Shown piece by piece: positions 45,917-55,784 of a stretch of 64,000 bases of DNA. The position numbers and the translations under genes are program-made. Under the pieces are notes generated by a model. It did not search any database. It worked only from the letters and a program-made list of their open reading frames with translations, and was not told the DNA's origin. Where the stretch lies: positions 62,001 to 126,000 of the forward strand of contig NZ_CP114052.1 in the NCBI RefSeq assembly GCF_027125355.1, read 5' to 3'. Position 1 is the stretch's first letter; each line of letters opens with the position of its first letter. This DNA comes from Peptostreptococcus equinus (GTDB lineage: Bacteria > Bacillota > Clostridia > Peptostreptococcales > Peptostreptococcaceae).

Positions 45917-46813
45917 ATGAAATCTGTCAGATTAAAAGCTAAGGGTAAGATAAACCTATCTATTGATATAAAGGGCATATTGGAAGATGGTTACCATGAT
46001 GTAGAGATGATAATGCAGTCAGTAGATATAAATGATAATATAGTAATTAGAAAAACATCAAAGGATTTTAGGTTAGTCTGTTCAAATCCAATAATACCAG
46101 TAGATGACAGAAATATTATGTATAAAACTTGGTATTTGATGAAGGAAAAATTCGATTTAAAAGAAAATATTGAAATTTTCCTTGAGAAAAATATACCGAT
46201 TGCAGCTGGTATGGCAGGTGGTAGTGCTGATTCTGCAGCTGTGTTTGTCGGAGTGAATTACTTATTTAACTTAGGATTATCAGAAGATGAACTAATGAAA
46301 CTATCTGAATTATTGGGATCAGATATAGCTTTTTGTATACAGGGAGGAACATCCATAGCTGTAGGAAAAGGAACAAGCTTAGAAAAAATTAGTCCCTTGA
46401 ATGAAAAAATTAAAATTATAGTCTGTAAACCAGATATATTTGTATCTACAAAAAAAGTTTATAACAAATTTGATGAAATGAATTGCCAAGGATATGTATT
46501 CAATAGGCCTAATAATAAAAAAATAATAAAAGCTATAGAAATAAATGATATTGAAACATTATCTTATGAGATGAAAAATGTACTTGAAGAAGTCACAAAT
46601 AAATGGACACACCAAATAGATGATATTCAAGAAATTATGAAATCATATAATGCTCAGCTGACAATGATGAGCGGAAGTGGACCGACTGTTTTTGGTTTTT
46701 TTAATGATGAAAGAGATTTAAAAAAATGTAGTAGAGAATTAAGAAAGAAATACACTCAAACTTATATAACTAAACCGACTACAAAGGGGGTTGAAATTTG
46801 TGGGAATAAATAG
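45917..46813 (+). CDS. ispE: 4-(cytidine 5'-diphospho)-2-C-methyl-D-erythritol kinase
   Basis: IspE phosphorylates CDP-ME in the non-mevalonate pathway, between IspD and IspF. It is a GHMP kinase: the first motif is KAKGKINLSIDIKG, the ATP loop is PIAAGMAGGSADSAA, and the third motif is MMSGSGPTVFGFF. The 298-residue length is typical. CGGAGG precedes the ATG. It overlaps the GntR-family gene by 14 nt. Confidence 0.96.
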   Translation: MKSVRLKAKGKINLSIDIKGILEDGYHDVEMIMQSVDINDNIVIRKTSKDFRLVCSNPIIPVDDRNIMYKTWYLMKEKFDLKENIEIFLEKNIPIAAGMAGGSADSAAVFVGVNYLFNLGLSEDELMKLSELLGSDIAFCIQGGTSIAVGKGTSLEKISPLNEKIKIIVCKPDIFVSTKKVYNKFDEMNCQGYVFNRPNNKKIIKAIEINDIETLSYEMKNVLEEVTNKWTHQIDDIQEIMKSYNAQLTMMSGSGPTVFGFFNDERDLKKCSRELRKKYTQTYITKPTTKGVEICGNK

Positions 46814-47477
46814 ATTAAAATTGGATAATTATAAGCCACTTAGGGATGTAGTATTTGAAAATATTAGAGGGGCCATAATGGAAGGTGTATTAAAACCAGG
46901 GGAGAGATTGATGGAGATTCAATTGGCAGAACAACTTGGAGTTAGTAGAACACCGGTCAGAGAAGCCATTAGAAAACTTGAATTAGAAGGGCTAGTGATA
47001 ATGTTACCTCGTAAAGGTGCTTATGTAGCTGATATGAGCAAAAAAGATTTAATAGATGTATTAGAAGTTAGACTTGGTTTAGAAGGTTTGGCAGCTTATT
47101 ATGCAGCAGAAAGAATCAGAAAGGATCAAATAGAGACTTTAGAAAAAATTTCTGAGGACCTAGAAAAATATGTAGAGCAAAATGATTTAGAGAATATTTT
47201 AAAAATGGATGAATACTTTCATATGTTAATTTTTGACGCTTCAGGGAACAGTAGATTAAAATCAATGATAATATCAGTATGGGAGACTGTATACAGATTT
47301 AGAATAAAATATATGTCAGATTATAATTCTGCCGTAAATATTGTAGAAGAACACAAAAAGCTAATAGAGGCTTTAAAGAAAGGAAAGGGAGATCTTGCAG
47401 AAAAGCTTGCTAGAGAACATATAGAAAAGGCAGAGCAATTTATGATTGAACAGTTGATGCAAGATAAGACGGTGTAA
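46800..47477 (+). CDS. GntR-family (FadR-type) transcriptional regulator
   Basis: The N-terminal winged helix (RGAIMEGVLKPGERLMEIQLAEQLGVSRTPVREAIRKLE) and the all-helical FCD-type ligand domain (about residues 85-215), with metal-site His residues in YFHMLIFD and the later EEHKKL and REHIEKAE, mark a FadR-subfamily GntR regulator. The ligand is unknown. In many Clostridia a GntR gene lies between ispE and murI, as here. The GTG at 46800 is preferred over the TTG at 46791, which abuts the AAAGGGGG site. It overlaps ispE and lies 3 bp from murI. Confidence 0.92.
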   Translation: MGINRLKLDNYKPLRDVVFENIRGAIMEGVLKPGERLMEIQLAEQLGVSRTPVREAIRKLELEGLVIMLPRKGAYVADMSKKDLIDVLEVRLGLEGLAAYYAAERIRKDQIETLEKISEDLEKYVEQNDLENILKMDEYFHMLIFDASGNSRLKSMIISVWETVYRFRIKYMSDYNSAVNIVEEHKKLIEALKKGKGDLAEKLAREHIEKAEQFMIEQLMQDKTV

Positions 47478-47480
47478 GTT

Positions 47481-48287
47481 ATGGATAACAGACCAATAGG
47501 AGTTTTCGATTCTGGTTTGGGGGGACTAACAGTTCTAAAGGAAATAAATAAATATTTAGAGAACGAAGATACTATTTATTTTGGAGATACAGCAAGAGTA
47601 CCATATGGACCTAGATCAAAGGAAACTATAATAAAATATACTTTTCAAGCAATAAACTTTTTAATTACTAAAAATGTGAAGGCTATTGTAATAGCTTGCA
47701 ATACGGCTACAGCAAGAGCATTGTCAGAAGCTAGAATTCAATTCACAATACCAATAGTTGGGGTAATTGAGCCAGGTGCAAAAACAGCAAGTGAATATAC
47801 AAAGAATAATATAGTAGGAGTAATAGGAACAGCGGGAACAATTAGCTCAAAAGCATATGTAAAGGCTATTAATAGAAGAAATCCAGATATAAAAGTAATA
47901 GCGAAGGCCTGTCCACTTTTTGTACCATTAGTAGAAGAAGGGTGGGCAAACAAAGAAATATCATCTGTTGCTGCTCATATGTATTTAGATGAGCTAGTAG
48001 AACAGGGGGTGGATTCCATAGTTCTTGGTTGTACCCATTATCCAATTTTAAAGAGAACAATTGGCGAAGCTGTAGGTATGGATGTAAAACTAATAAATCC
48101 AGCAAAGGAAACAGCTCTCTATCTGAAGAAAATCTTAGAAGAAAATAATATGGAGACTCAATCAACAATAAAAGGTAAATGTCAGTATTATGTATCTGAT
48201 ATCAATGAGCAATTTGAAGAAGTAGCAAGTGAGTTTTTGAAAAGAGAAATAGAAGGATTGAAAAAAGTAGAAATACATAAATACTAA
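47481..48287 (+). CDS. murI: Glutamate racemase
   Basis: MurI makes D-glutamate for peptidoglycan without a cofactor. The two catalytic cysteines are in ACNTATARA (Cys73) and GCTHYP (Cys184). The N-terminal IGVFDSGLGGLTV and the DTARVPYG loop are conserved. The 268-residue length is standard. The gene is directly downstream of the GntR-family gene. Confidence 0.97.
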   Translation: MDNRPIGVFDSGLGGLTVLKEINKYLENEDTIYFGDTARVPYGPRSKETIIKYTFQAINFLITKNVKAIVIACNTATARALSEARIQFTIPIVGVIEPGAKTASEYTKNNIVGVIGTAGTISSKAYVKAINRRNPDIKVIAKACPLFVPLVEEGWANKEISSVAAHMYLDELVEQGVDSIVLGCTHYPILKRTIGEAVGMDVKLINPAKETALYLKKILEENNMETQSTIKGKCQYYVSDINEQFEEVASEFLKREIEGLKKVEIHKY

Positions 48288-48311
48288 ACAAAAGTAGGGT
48301 ATGAGGAAATT

Positions 48312-48740
48312 ATGAATGTAAAATTGAAGATTAGGACATCGCAAATTATTAATAAAGAGCAAATTGACACTATTGAAGAAACTTATAGTGGAATTATGAT
48401 AGAAAAATCTGCTAGTATATTTGTTAAATTTGATGAAATAAGTGGTGAAAATACCAGTAAAGGTCTAATAAAAATATCTGAAGATAGGATTGTAGTCCAT
48501 AGAAATGGTAATATAAATTCTAAAATGATATTTATTGAAAATCAAATTCATAAAACTATATATGATGCAGGTAGTGCCGTTTTTGATATGGTTATACATA
48601 CTAAAAAAATAGAAAAAATGATTTGCGATAAAGAAATGAGAATTATACTCCACTACTCACTAAATTTAGATAAGTTAATGGATTCAGAGAATAGAGTTGA
48701 GATAATTATTAGCTCGGAGGATTGTAATGATAATAGATAA
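48312..48740 (+). CDS. DUF1934 beta-barrel protein
   Basis: A 142-residue protein of mixed strands (for example DTIEETYSGIMIEKSASIFVKF and HRNGNINSKMIFI) that fits the DUF1934 family, small lipocalin-like barrels of Firmicutes with unknown role. The ATG at 48312 has GAGG upstream. The 3' end overlaps tilS by 14 nt, so translation is probably coupled. Confidence 0.82.
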   Translation: MNVKLKIRTSQIINKEQIDTIEETYSGIMIEKSASIFVKFDEISGENTSKGLIKISEDRIVVHRNGNINSKMIFIENQIHKTIYDAGSAVFDMVIHTKKIEKMICDKEMRIILHYSLNLDKLMDSENRVEIIISSEDCNDNR

Positions 48741-50118
48741 AGTTGTAAAAACTATTGAAAATAATAATTTAATAGAAAAAAATGACTCTATTATTGTAGC
48801 CCTATCTGGAGGGCCAGATTCTGTTTTTTTATTGCATGTTTTGAGTAGACTATCAGAAAGATATAATTTAAGCTTATATGCTGTACATTTAAACCATCAA
48901 ATAAGAGGTTTAGATGCACATTTGGATGCACTTTATGCATCCAATTTTTGTAATGAGTTGGATATACCTTGTTTTATAAAATCCATAGATGTTCCCCAAT
49001 ACTGTAGAGAGAAAGGTCTAGGTATTGAAGATGGAGCAAGAATTTTAAGATATGAGATATTTGAAGATGTAAGACAAAGGCTTGGTGCAAATAAAATAGC
49101 GGTTGGTCATAATAAAAATGATCAAGCGGAAACTATTTTGATGAGACTAATGAGAGGAACTGGTTTAAAGGGATTATGTGGCATTGATTACATAAGAGAT
49201 TCTAAGATAATTAGACCCATACTTGACATAGATAGGCAGGATATAGAAGAGTATTGCAAGGAATATGAGCTTAATCCTAAGATAGATAAGACTAATTTGG
49301 AAGATATATATTCTAGAAATAAGATTAGGCTAAATATACTTCCATATATGAAAAAAGAATTCAACGAAAATATTGTAGATACCCTAGTCAGAATGGGGCA
49401 TAGCATTAGACAAGACTTGGATTTTATAGACATAGAAGTAGAAAAAAACTATGAAAATTGTGTAAAATTATATAGAAGTGGTGCATATATATTTACCGAT
49501 TATATGAATGATTTGCATAAATCTATAAAAACAAGAATATTAATAAAAACTATAAAAGAGATAATAGGCAAAGGCAATTCTGTAGGTAAAAAGCATATTG
49601 ATAATTTGTTAGAATTATTTGAAGAGGATAAATTAAATAAAAAATTAGATTTGCCAAATGGATTAAAAGCAATAAGACATAGAGAATATGTATATATAGG
49701 CAAAGATGAAGTAAAAATAAGTAAGAATGATTTTGAATACACAGTTAATATAAAAGATAATTTAAGAGGTCAAGTATATATAGAAGAAATAGATAAAAGC
49801 TTCAAATTCAATGTAATCTCTTCACAATATTTTGATAGAGGATTGATAGGAAATAAAAAACAGTATTTGGATTATGATAAATTATCAGAAAATATAAAGT
49901 TGAGAAATAGACGTCAAGGTGATAGAATAAAATTGTCAGGCGGAACGAAGAAGATAAAAAACTTTTTTACTGACATGAAAATATCTAATGAAGACAAAGG
50001 ATCTACACTTATGTTACTTAGTGAAGATATAATTGCAAGTATATGTGGGTATAGAGTAAATGTTGACTATAAAGTAGATGAAAATACAAACAATATACTC
50101 GAATTTATAATAGAGTAA
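48727..50118 (+). CDS. tilS: tRNA(Ile)-lysidine synthase
   Basis: TilS converts the wobble C of tRNA-Ile(CAU) to lysidine with ATP and lysine, so that AUA is read as isoleucine. The N-type PP-loop is ALSGGPDSVFLLH, followed by LNHQIRG and GHNKNDQAETILMRLMRGTGLKG. The C-terminal domain has LRNRRQGDRIKL and KKIKNFFTDMKI. The 463-residue length is normal. CGGAGG lies before the ATG. It is followed 18 bp later by ftsH, without the hpt gene that usually lies between. Confidence 0.96.
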   Translation: MIIDKVVKTIENNNLIEKNDSIIVALSGGPDSVFLLHVLSRLSERYNLSLYAVHLNHQIRGLDAHLDALYASNFCNELDIPCFIKSIDVPQYCREKGLGIEDGARILRYEIFEDVRQRLGANKIAVGHNKNDQAETILMRLMRGTGLKGLCGIDYIRDSKIIRPILDIDRQDIEEYCKEYELNPKIDKTNLEDIYSRNKIRLNILPYMKKEFNENIVDTLVRMGHSIRQDLDFIDIEVEKNYENCVKLYRSGAYIFTDYMNDLHKSIKTRILIKTIKEIIGKGNSVGKKHIDNLLELFEEDKLNKKLDLPNGLKAIRHREYVYIGKDEVKISKNDFEYTVNIKDNLRGQVYIEEIDKSFKFNVISSQYFDRGLIGNKKQYLDYDKLSENIKLRNRRQGDRIKLSGGTKKIKNFFTDMKISNEDKGSTLMLLSEDIIASICGYRVNVDYKVDENTNNILEFIIE

Positions 50119-50136
50119 ACACAAGGAGGGGTTTTA

Positions 50137-52050
50137 TTGAAAAAAATGCTAAGAAATGTTGGCTCGTACTTGGCTATTATTTTAATAATAGCGCTTATAT
50201 ATCAATATATGGGTGGTAGCCAAGAGAAAGTAGAAAATATACCATTTTCTAAGATGTATAGCCAATTAAAAACTGGCCAGATAGGTAGCGTTCATATGGT
50301 TGATGATACGTTAATTGAAGGAACATTAAAAGACGGAAAAACAAAGTTTAAATCTTATATTCCAAAAGAAGTAAGAGGAGATAAACTTTCTACAGACCTA
50401 TTAAATGGAATAGAAAAAAATAACTTGATAATAAATGGTGAAGGAAAACCTACTACTCCTTGGATAGTAGAAATGCTTCCAACTTTAATATTAATATTAT
50501 TTATGGTATTTGCTTTTTATGTGATGATGAGCCAATCACAAGGCGGTGGCGGAAAGATGATGAATTTTTCAAAATCAAAGGCCAAATTACATAAGTCATC
50601 GGATAAAAATAGGGTAGTATTTGATGATGTAGCAGGATTAGAAGAGGAGAAGGATGAATTACAAGAAGTAGTAGATTTCTTGAAATATCCAAAAAGATAT
50701 ATATCGTTAGGAGCAAGAATACCAAAAGGAATATTAATGGTAGGACCTCCAGGTACAGGGAAGACTTATCTTTCTAAGGCAGTAGCAGGAGAAGCGGGTG
50801 TACCATTTTTCTCAATAAGTGGATCTGACTTTGTTGAAATGTTTGTAGGTGTAGGAGCATCTAGAGTCAGAGATTTATTTGAACAAGCTAAAAAAGAAGC
50901 TCCAGCTATAATATTTATAGATGAGATTGATGCTGTAGGGAGAAAAAGAGGAGCAGGTCTTGGTGGTGGACACGATGAAAGAGAACAGACTCTAAATCAG
51001 TTGTTGGTTGAAATGGATGGTTTTGGTATAAATCAAGGTATAATAATAATGGCTGCTACAAATAGGCCAGATATACTAGATCCAGCTCTGCTTAGGCCAG
51101 GACGTTTTGATAGACAGGTAGTAGTAGGAACACCTGATGTTAGAGGTAGAGAAGCAATATTTAAAGTTCATTCAAGAAATAAACCTCTAGCTGATGATGT
51201 TAACTTAGCCACATTAGCTAAATCTACTGCAGGATTCACTCCAGCTGATATAGAAAATATAATGAATGAAGCAGCAATACTAACAGCTAGAAATAAAAAA
51301 GATAAGTTGGATATGAAGACCATTGAAGAAGCTATAACTAAAACAGTAGTAGGTGTAGCTAAGAAATCTAAGGTTATAAGTGAAAAAGAAAAAATACTTA
51401 CAGCTTACCATGAAGGTGGTCATGCAGTATGCGCACATGTACTAGATTTAATGGATCCAGTTCATCAGGTTACAATTATACCAAGAGGTATGGCTGGTGG
51501 ATTTACTATGCAGTTGCCAACGGAGGATAAATATTATTCAACTAAGGGTGAAATGATGCAAGAATTGATAGTTCTATTAGCGGGAAGAGTATCTGAGGAA
51601 ATAAATCTTGATGATATATCTACAGGAGCATCAAATGACCTTGAGAGAGTAACTAAATTAGCTAGAAATATGGTGGCAAAATATGGAATGAGTGAGAAAC
51701 TTGGTCCTCTTAACTTCTCATCTTCTGATGAAGTATTTTTAGGAAATAGTTTTGGTCATACAAAGGAATACTCGGAAGGTGTAGCTTCAGAAATAGATAC
51801 TGAAGTTAGAAGAATAGTAGTTGACGCATACGAAAAAACTAGAAAAATTTTACTAGAAAATCAAGATCGTGTAGACTATATAGCAAAGGCTCTACTTGAA
51901 TATGAAACTTTAAATGACAAAGAATTTAAGGATGCATATGATATGGTTCTCCCTTTAAAGGCCGAGACTATCATGGAGGCACAAGAAGTAAAAGAAGAGA
52001 TAGAAGAAATAAAAGATAGTGTAAAAAATATAGATAATAAAGAAATATAG
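50137..52050 (+). CDS. ftsH: ATP-dependent zinc metalloprotease FtsH
   Basis: FtsH is a membrane-bound hexameric AAA+ protease that degrades damaged membrane and regulatory proteins. Two membrane segments (about residues 7-25 and 113-131) bracket the extracytoplasmic domain. Walker A is GPPGTGKT (203-210), Walker B is [11 protein letters not shown], and the second region of homology includes [19 protein letters not shown]. The zinc site is HEGGH (425-429), where HEAGH is the common form. The start is a TTG at 50137 with AGGAGGGG upstream. It is the last gene of the ispE operon. Confidence 0.97.
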   Translation: MKKMLRNVGSYLAIILIIALIYQYMGGSQEKVENIPFSKMYSQLKTGQIGSVHMVDDTLIEGTLKDGKTKFKSYIPKEVRGDKLSTDLLNGIEKNNLIINGEGKPTTPWIVEMLPTLILILFMVFAFYVMMSQSQGGGGKMMNFSKSKAKLHKSSDKNRVVFDDVAGLEEEKDELQEVVDFLKYPKRYISLGARIPKGILMVGPPGTGKTYLSKAVAGEAGVPFFSISGSDFVEMFVGVGASRVRDLFEQAKKEAPAIIFIDEIDAVGRKRGAGLGGGHDEREQTLNQLLVEMDGFGINQGIIIMAATNRPDILDPALLRPGRFDRQVVVGTPDVRGREAIFKVHSRNKPLADDVNLATLAKSTAGFTPADIENIMNEAAILTARNKKDKLDMKTIEEAITKTVVGVAKKSKVISEKEKILTAYHEGGHAVCAHVLDLMDPVHQVTIIPRGMAGGFTMQLPTEDKYYSTKGEMMQELIVLLAGRVSEEINLDDISTGASNDLERVTKLARNMVAKYGMSEKLGPLNFSSSDEVFLGNSFGHTKEYSEGVASEIDTEVRRIVVDAYEKTRKILLENQDRVDYIAKALLEYETLNDKEFKDAYDMVLPLKAETIMEAQEVKEEIEEIKDSVKNIDNKEI

Positions 52051-52057
52051 CTAATAC

Positions 52058-52095
52058 AAAAATCCAACTATACATTTAGTATAGTTGGATTTTTA
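52058..52095. terminator. Bidirectional terminator between ftsH and birA
   Basis: A perfect 16-bp stem (52058-52073 with 52079-52094) has A- and T-runs on the two sides. Confidence 0.9.
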
Positions 52096-52106
52096 ATTTT
52101 AAAAAT

Positions 52107-53090
52107 TTATATATATGAATCAAGTCCTCTAATTGAAATTTCACCAGTATATATTGTATCTATTTTTCCGTTTTCATATCTTATAAGTAAATTTGCATTG
52201 TCATCAATATCAATTGCATGAACTTTTGTTTTTTTGTCTTTATTTATTATATATATATCTTTACCTATGACAGCAGAGTTGTTTCTTAGTAAATCCAAAC
52301 ATGGTTTAAAATTATAGTTTAAAAATTCATTATAGAAATACTCAAATTCCTTTAGAAATTCTACTAATAAATCAACTTTATTTATAGTGTATCCTTCGTT
52401 CAAAAGTGAGCTTGCAATTGATTGTATTGTTTTATCAAATGATTTTGCCTTTAGATTTATGCCAATTCCAACTACTATGTATGAAATTTTATCTATTTCT
52501 GCCACCATTTCAGTCAAAATACCACATATTTTTTTTGAATTTAAAATAATATCATTTGGCCACTTGATTGTAGCACTTATTCCTAGATTCTTGAGAGCTT
52601 TAATTATAGATGCACCTGCCACTTGTGTAATAAAATTAGCCTTTATAATGGGGATATCTGGTTTGAGTATCAGAGAAAAATATAAACCCTCATCATGTTT
52701 TGATATCCATGTCTTCCCAATACGACCTCTTCCCTTAGTTTGCTCATCAGAAACTATCAAAGTTCCCTCTCTTGACTTATCGGCGATTTTCTTTGCCTGT
52801 GAATTTGTCGAATCTATAGTTTCAAAGTAATGTATATTACGACCTATATATTTAGTATTTAGTTTTTGTAATAATTCATATTGTAAAAAGTTTTTTTCAG
52901 GGGTAGATAATAATTTGTATCCACTTCCATTTTTTGACTCTATTATAAAACCTTCTTTTTTTAGGCTGTTAATGTGTTTCCATACAGATGCTCTAGATAT
53001 ATTAAGTCTCTCAGAAATGCTTTCTCCAGACATATATGTATCTCTATTATTTAATAGTATTTCTGCAATTAAATCTTTTGTATTATTCAT
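52107..53090 (-). CDS. birA: Biotin-protein ligase with N-terminal DNA-binding domain (BirA)
   Basis: BirA attaches biotin to carrier proteins such as pyruvate carboxylase. A winged-helix domain (about residues 5-62, MSGESISERLNISRASVWKHINSLKKEG) makes it the bifunctional repressor type. The catalytic domain has TIDSTNSQAK, the biotinyl-AMP loop GRGRIGKTW, KWPNDI and GIGINL. The C-terminal SH3-like domain ends YTGEISIRGLD. The 39 or so extra residues of the longest frame are unlike the family. AGGAG lies upstream of two adjacent ATGs; 53090 has the better spacing (7 nt) and 53093 is possible. Confidence 0.95.
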   Translation of the reverse strand: MNNTKDLIAEILLNNRDTYMSGESISERLNISRASVWKHINSLKKEGFIIESKNGSGYKLLSTPEKNFLQYELLQKLNTKYIGRNIHYFETIDSTNSQAKKIADKSREGTLIVSDEQTKGRGRIGKTWISKHDEGLYFSLILKPDIPIIKANFITQVAGASIIKALKNLGISATIKWPNDIILNSKKICGILTEMVAEIDKISYIVVGIGINLKAKSFDKTIQSIASSLLNEGYTINKVDLLVEFLKEFEYFYNEFLNYNFKPCLDLLRNNSAVIGKDIYIINKDKKTKVHAIDIDDNANLLIRYENGKIDTIYTGEISIRGLDSYI

Positions 53091-53139
53091 CATACTGCTC
53101 CTGTTTTTATTATTAAAATTAAATAATTTCTTTACACTT

Positions 53140-53148
53140 ATTCTAGCA
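53140..53148 (-). promoter_or_regulatory. Extended -10 promoter of birA
   Basis: On the minus strand TGCTAGAAT is a one-mismatch extended -10. GTGAAA lies 17 bp upstream as a possible -35. Confidence 0.45.
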
Positions 53149-53279
53149 TAAAAAAAATATAATTTCACTAAGTTAATAGTATAGTGGAATTCTTTAAATA
53201 TTATAATAATGTTCATATTTCTTGATAATATGATATAAGGGTGATAAAATAGTACTGTTAAGCATAAGTTAAAAGTTAA

Positions 53280-53308
53280 TTAAAAGGAAATTTTTAATTA
53301 TATATAAT
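53280..53308 (+). promoter_or_regulatory. Promoter of coaX-dusB
   Basis: TTAAAA (53280-53285), a 17-bp spacer, then TATAAT (53303-53308). Downstream, an 8-bp hairpin (53320-53327 with 53333-53340) lies in the leader just before the coaX ribosome binding site. Confidence 0.5.
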
Positions 53309-53375
53309 ATAGATAAAAACTCAATGATAGTGTCATTGGGCCAACAGATAATGGTAATGAGAGGAAAATAATAAT

Positions 53376-54143
53376 ATGTTATTAGTATTCGATGTAGGAA
53401 ACACAAATATGGTACTAGGTGTCTATGATGGCAAAAATTTGGTTAGAGATTGGCGTATAAATACAGCACTTAATCAGACATCAGATGAATATGGGGTATT
53501 GATCAAGAGTTTATTTGATGCTAGTAATCTCAGTTTAGACAAGGTAGATGCAATAATTATATCTTCAGTAGTGCCTGCTGTAATGCACTCACTAGAAAAC
53601 TTCTGTATGAAATATTGTGATATAGAGCCATTAGTAGTAGGACCTGGAATCAAGACTGGCTTGAATATTAAGTATGATGATCCTAAAATGGTAGGAGCAG
53701 ATAGAATAGTAAATGCAGTAGCTGCTATACAAAAGTATGGAAGTCCATTGATAGTAATTGATTTTGGAACAGCAACTACATATTGTGCAATTTCTGGAAA
53801 AGGAGAATATCTTGGAGGAGTAATAGCACCTGGACTTAAAATATCAAGCGAAGCCTTATTTCAGAAAGCGTCAAAATTACCGAGAGTAGAAATTGTGAAA
53901 CCTGAAAATATAATATGCAAGGATACAATATCCTCAATTCAAGCAGGTTTAGTATATGGATATGCTGGTCAATGCGAAAAAATTGTTGGCTTGATGAAAG
54001 AGGAGTTGGGTAAGAATGAAACGACAGTTATAGGAACAGGAGGTTTGGCTAATATGATATCATCAGAAACTGATGTTATAGATGTAGTCGACTCTAATCT
54101 AACCTTAGAAGGACTTAGAATTATCTACGAAAAGAACTGTTAA
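53376..54143 (+). CDS. coaX: Type III pantothenate kinase
   Basis: CoaX phosphorylates pantothenate, the first step of coenzyme A synthesis. It is the type III form, which is not inhibited by CoA. The phosphate loop [14 protein letters not shown] is at the N-terminus; [11 protein letters not shown] and [12 protein letters not shown], with the catalytic Asp in the former, follow. The 255-residue length is typical. It lies 29 bp upstream of dusB. Confidence 0.96.
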   Translation: MLLVFDVGNTNMVLGVYDGKNLVRDWRINTALNQTSDEYGVLIKSLFDASNLSLDKVDAIIISSVVPAVMHSLENFCMKYCDIEPLVVGPGIKTGLNIKYDDPKMVGADRIVNAVAAIQKYGSPLIVIDFGTATTYCAISGKGEYLGGVIAPGLKISSEALFQKASKLPRVEIVKPENIICKDTISSIQAGLVYGYAGQCEKIVGLMKEELGKNETTVIGTGGLANMISSETDVIDVVDSNLTLEGLRIIYEKNC

Positions 54144-54172
54144 ATTCTTAAAAATGGAAAGTTGAGATATAA

Positions 54173-55132
54173 ATGAAGTTTAGAGATTTTGAAGTAAAAA
54201 ATGAAGTATTTTTAGCTCCAATGGCTGGAGTTACAGATTTGCCTTTTAGACTGATATGTAAGGAGCATGGATGTGGTTTATTATATACAGAAATGATAAA
54301 CGCAAAGGCCCTTTGTTATAATGACGAAAATACAAAAAAAATGTTGAACATAGCAGATGAAGAATTGCCAGTAGCAGTACAAATATTTGGCAGTGAACCA
54401 GAGTATATGGCAAGAGCTACTGAGATTTTAAATGAATATCCTAATGAAGTCTTGGATATTAATATGGGATGTCCGGCACCAAAGGTTATAAAAAATGGTG
54501 ATGGGTCAGCTCTTATGAAAAATCCAGAGCAAATAAAGAGAATTTTAGATAAAGTATTAGAAAAGTCAAAAAAATCAGTGACAATAAAAATAAGAAAAGG
54601 ATGGGATGAAAACTCCGTAAATGCCATTGAGATAGCAAAAATTGCACAAGAAGCAGGCGTAGATGCAATTACAATACATGGAAGAACTAAGGAACAATAT
54701 TATTCAGGAAAAGCAGATTGGGATATTATTGAACAAATTAAATCAGAAATAAAAATACCTGTAATTGGTAATGGAGACGTAGTTACTATAGGAGATGCTA
54801 TTGCAATAAAAGAAAAAACAAAATGTGATGCTATTATGATTGGTAGGGGAGCTCAAGGAAATCCATGGATTTTTGAAACGATAAATGCCTATATACAAAA
54901 AGGCATAATATTAGATCCACCAAGCAAGGAAGAAAAAATTAACGTAGCTATAAAACATTTAAAAATGGCTATAAAAGAGCATGGAGAATATGTTGCCATA
55001 AGAGAAATGAGAAAACATATAGGATGGTATTTAAAAGGAATGAAGCATTCAGCTAGATTTAGAGATGAAATAAATCATTTGACTAGTGAAACTGAAGTGA
55101 TAAAAGCTTTGGAAGAATGTGCAAAAGCTTGA
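54173..55132 (+). CDS. dusB: tRNA-dihydrouridine synthase
   Basis: A flavoenzyme that reduces uridines in the tRNA D-loop. The TIM-barrel start is LAPMAGVTDLPFR. MNMGCPAPK is represented by DINMGCPAPKVI, which holds the catalytic Cys. The FMN phosphate-binding region is GNGDV and GRGAQGNPW. The 319-residue length is standard for DusB. The last codons contain the -35 of the greA promoter. It sits in the usual dusB-greA-lysS order. Confidence 0.94.
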   Translation: MKFRDFEVKNEVFLAPMAGVTDLPFRLICKEHGCGLLYTEMINAKALCYNDENTKKMLNIADEELPVAVQIFGSEPEYMARATEILNEYPNEVLDINMGCPAPKVIKNGDGSALMKNPEQIKRILDKVLEKSKKSVTIKIRKGWDENSVNAIEIAKIAQEAGVDAITIHGRTKEQYYSGKADWDIIEQIKSEIKIPVIGNGDVVTIGDAIAIKEKTKCDAIMIGRGAQGNPWIFETINAYIQKGIILDPPSKEEKINVAIKHLKMAIKEHGEYVAIREMRKHIGWYLKGMKHSARFRDEINHLTSETEVIKALEECAKA

Positions 55133-55157
55133 CATTCTAGGTTTTTTAGAATATAAT
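55129..55157 (+). promoter_or_regulatory. Consensus promoter of greA-lysS
   Basis: TTGACA (55129-55134), a 17-bp spacer, then TATAAT (55152-55157), a perfect match. The -35 includes the dusB stop codon (TGA, 55130-55132). Confidence 0.85.
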
Positions 55158-55166
55158 ATACCGGAC

Positions 55167-55182
55167 ACACAATAAATTGTGT
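55167..55182 (+). promoter_or_regulatory. Short dyad in the greA leader
   Basis: ACACAATAAATTGTGT lies right at the predicted transcript start, followed by ATAATTTT. It could be a 5' end hairpin, a weak terminator or a protein site. Confidence 0.35.
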
Positions 55183-55268
55183 ATAATTTTCGCACAATTT
55201 AAATAGACTTATAAATTATTTTAAATAGCTTATATAAATAAAAGAATTTAAATTTGGAGGTTACGGGC

Positions 55269-55748
55269 ATGGAAGAAAATAAAGAGATAATACTTACTCA
55301 AGAAGGTTTTGATAAATTAGAAGAAGAATTAGAAGCATTAAAAACAACAGGTAGAAAAGAAGTAGCAGAGAGATTAAAAGTAGCCATATCATTTGGTGAT
55401 TTATCTGAAAATGCTGAATATGATGAAGCTAAAAAAGAACAGGCAGCATTGGAAGAAAGAATATTAAAGCTAGAAAATATGGTAAGAGTAGCCATAATAA
55501 TTGATGAAAGTAATGTAGATCTTGATATAGTTACTATAGGATCAAAGGTTACTATATATGATAGAGATTTTGATGAGGAAGTTGATTATGTAATAGTTGG
55601 TAGTGCAGAAGCAGATCCATTCGAAGGTAAAATATCTAATGAATCTCCAATAGGTAAAGCTCTTCTAGGTTGCAAAAAGGGTGATGTAGTAGAAGTAAAT
55701 GTGCCAGATGGAATCACAAAAATCGAGATAAAAGAAATAAATAGATAA
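55269..55748 (+). CDS. greA: Transcription elongation factor GreA
   Basis: GreA enters the RNA polymerase channel and triggers cleavage of backtracked RNA. The N-terminal coiled coil (about residues 10-75) holds the acidic tip in [15 protein letters not shown]. The C-terminal domain has [16 protein letters not shown] and [13 protein letters not shown]. The ATG at 55269 is used, since the longer frame begins inside the TTGGAGG binding site. This gives 159 residues, the family length. lysS follows 36 bp later. Confidence 0.97.
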   Translation: MEENKEIILTQEGFDKLEEELEALKTTGRKEVAERLKVAISFGDLSENAEYDEAKKEQAALEERILKLENMVRVAIIIDESNVDLDIVTIGSKVTIYDRDFDEEVDYVIVGSAEADPFEGKISNESPIGKALLGCKKGDVVEVNVPDGITKIEIKEINR

Positions 55749-55784
55749 TTCAAAGCAATTATAAAATATAAATAGGAGGATATA

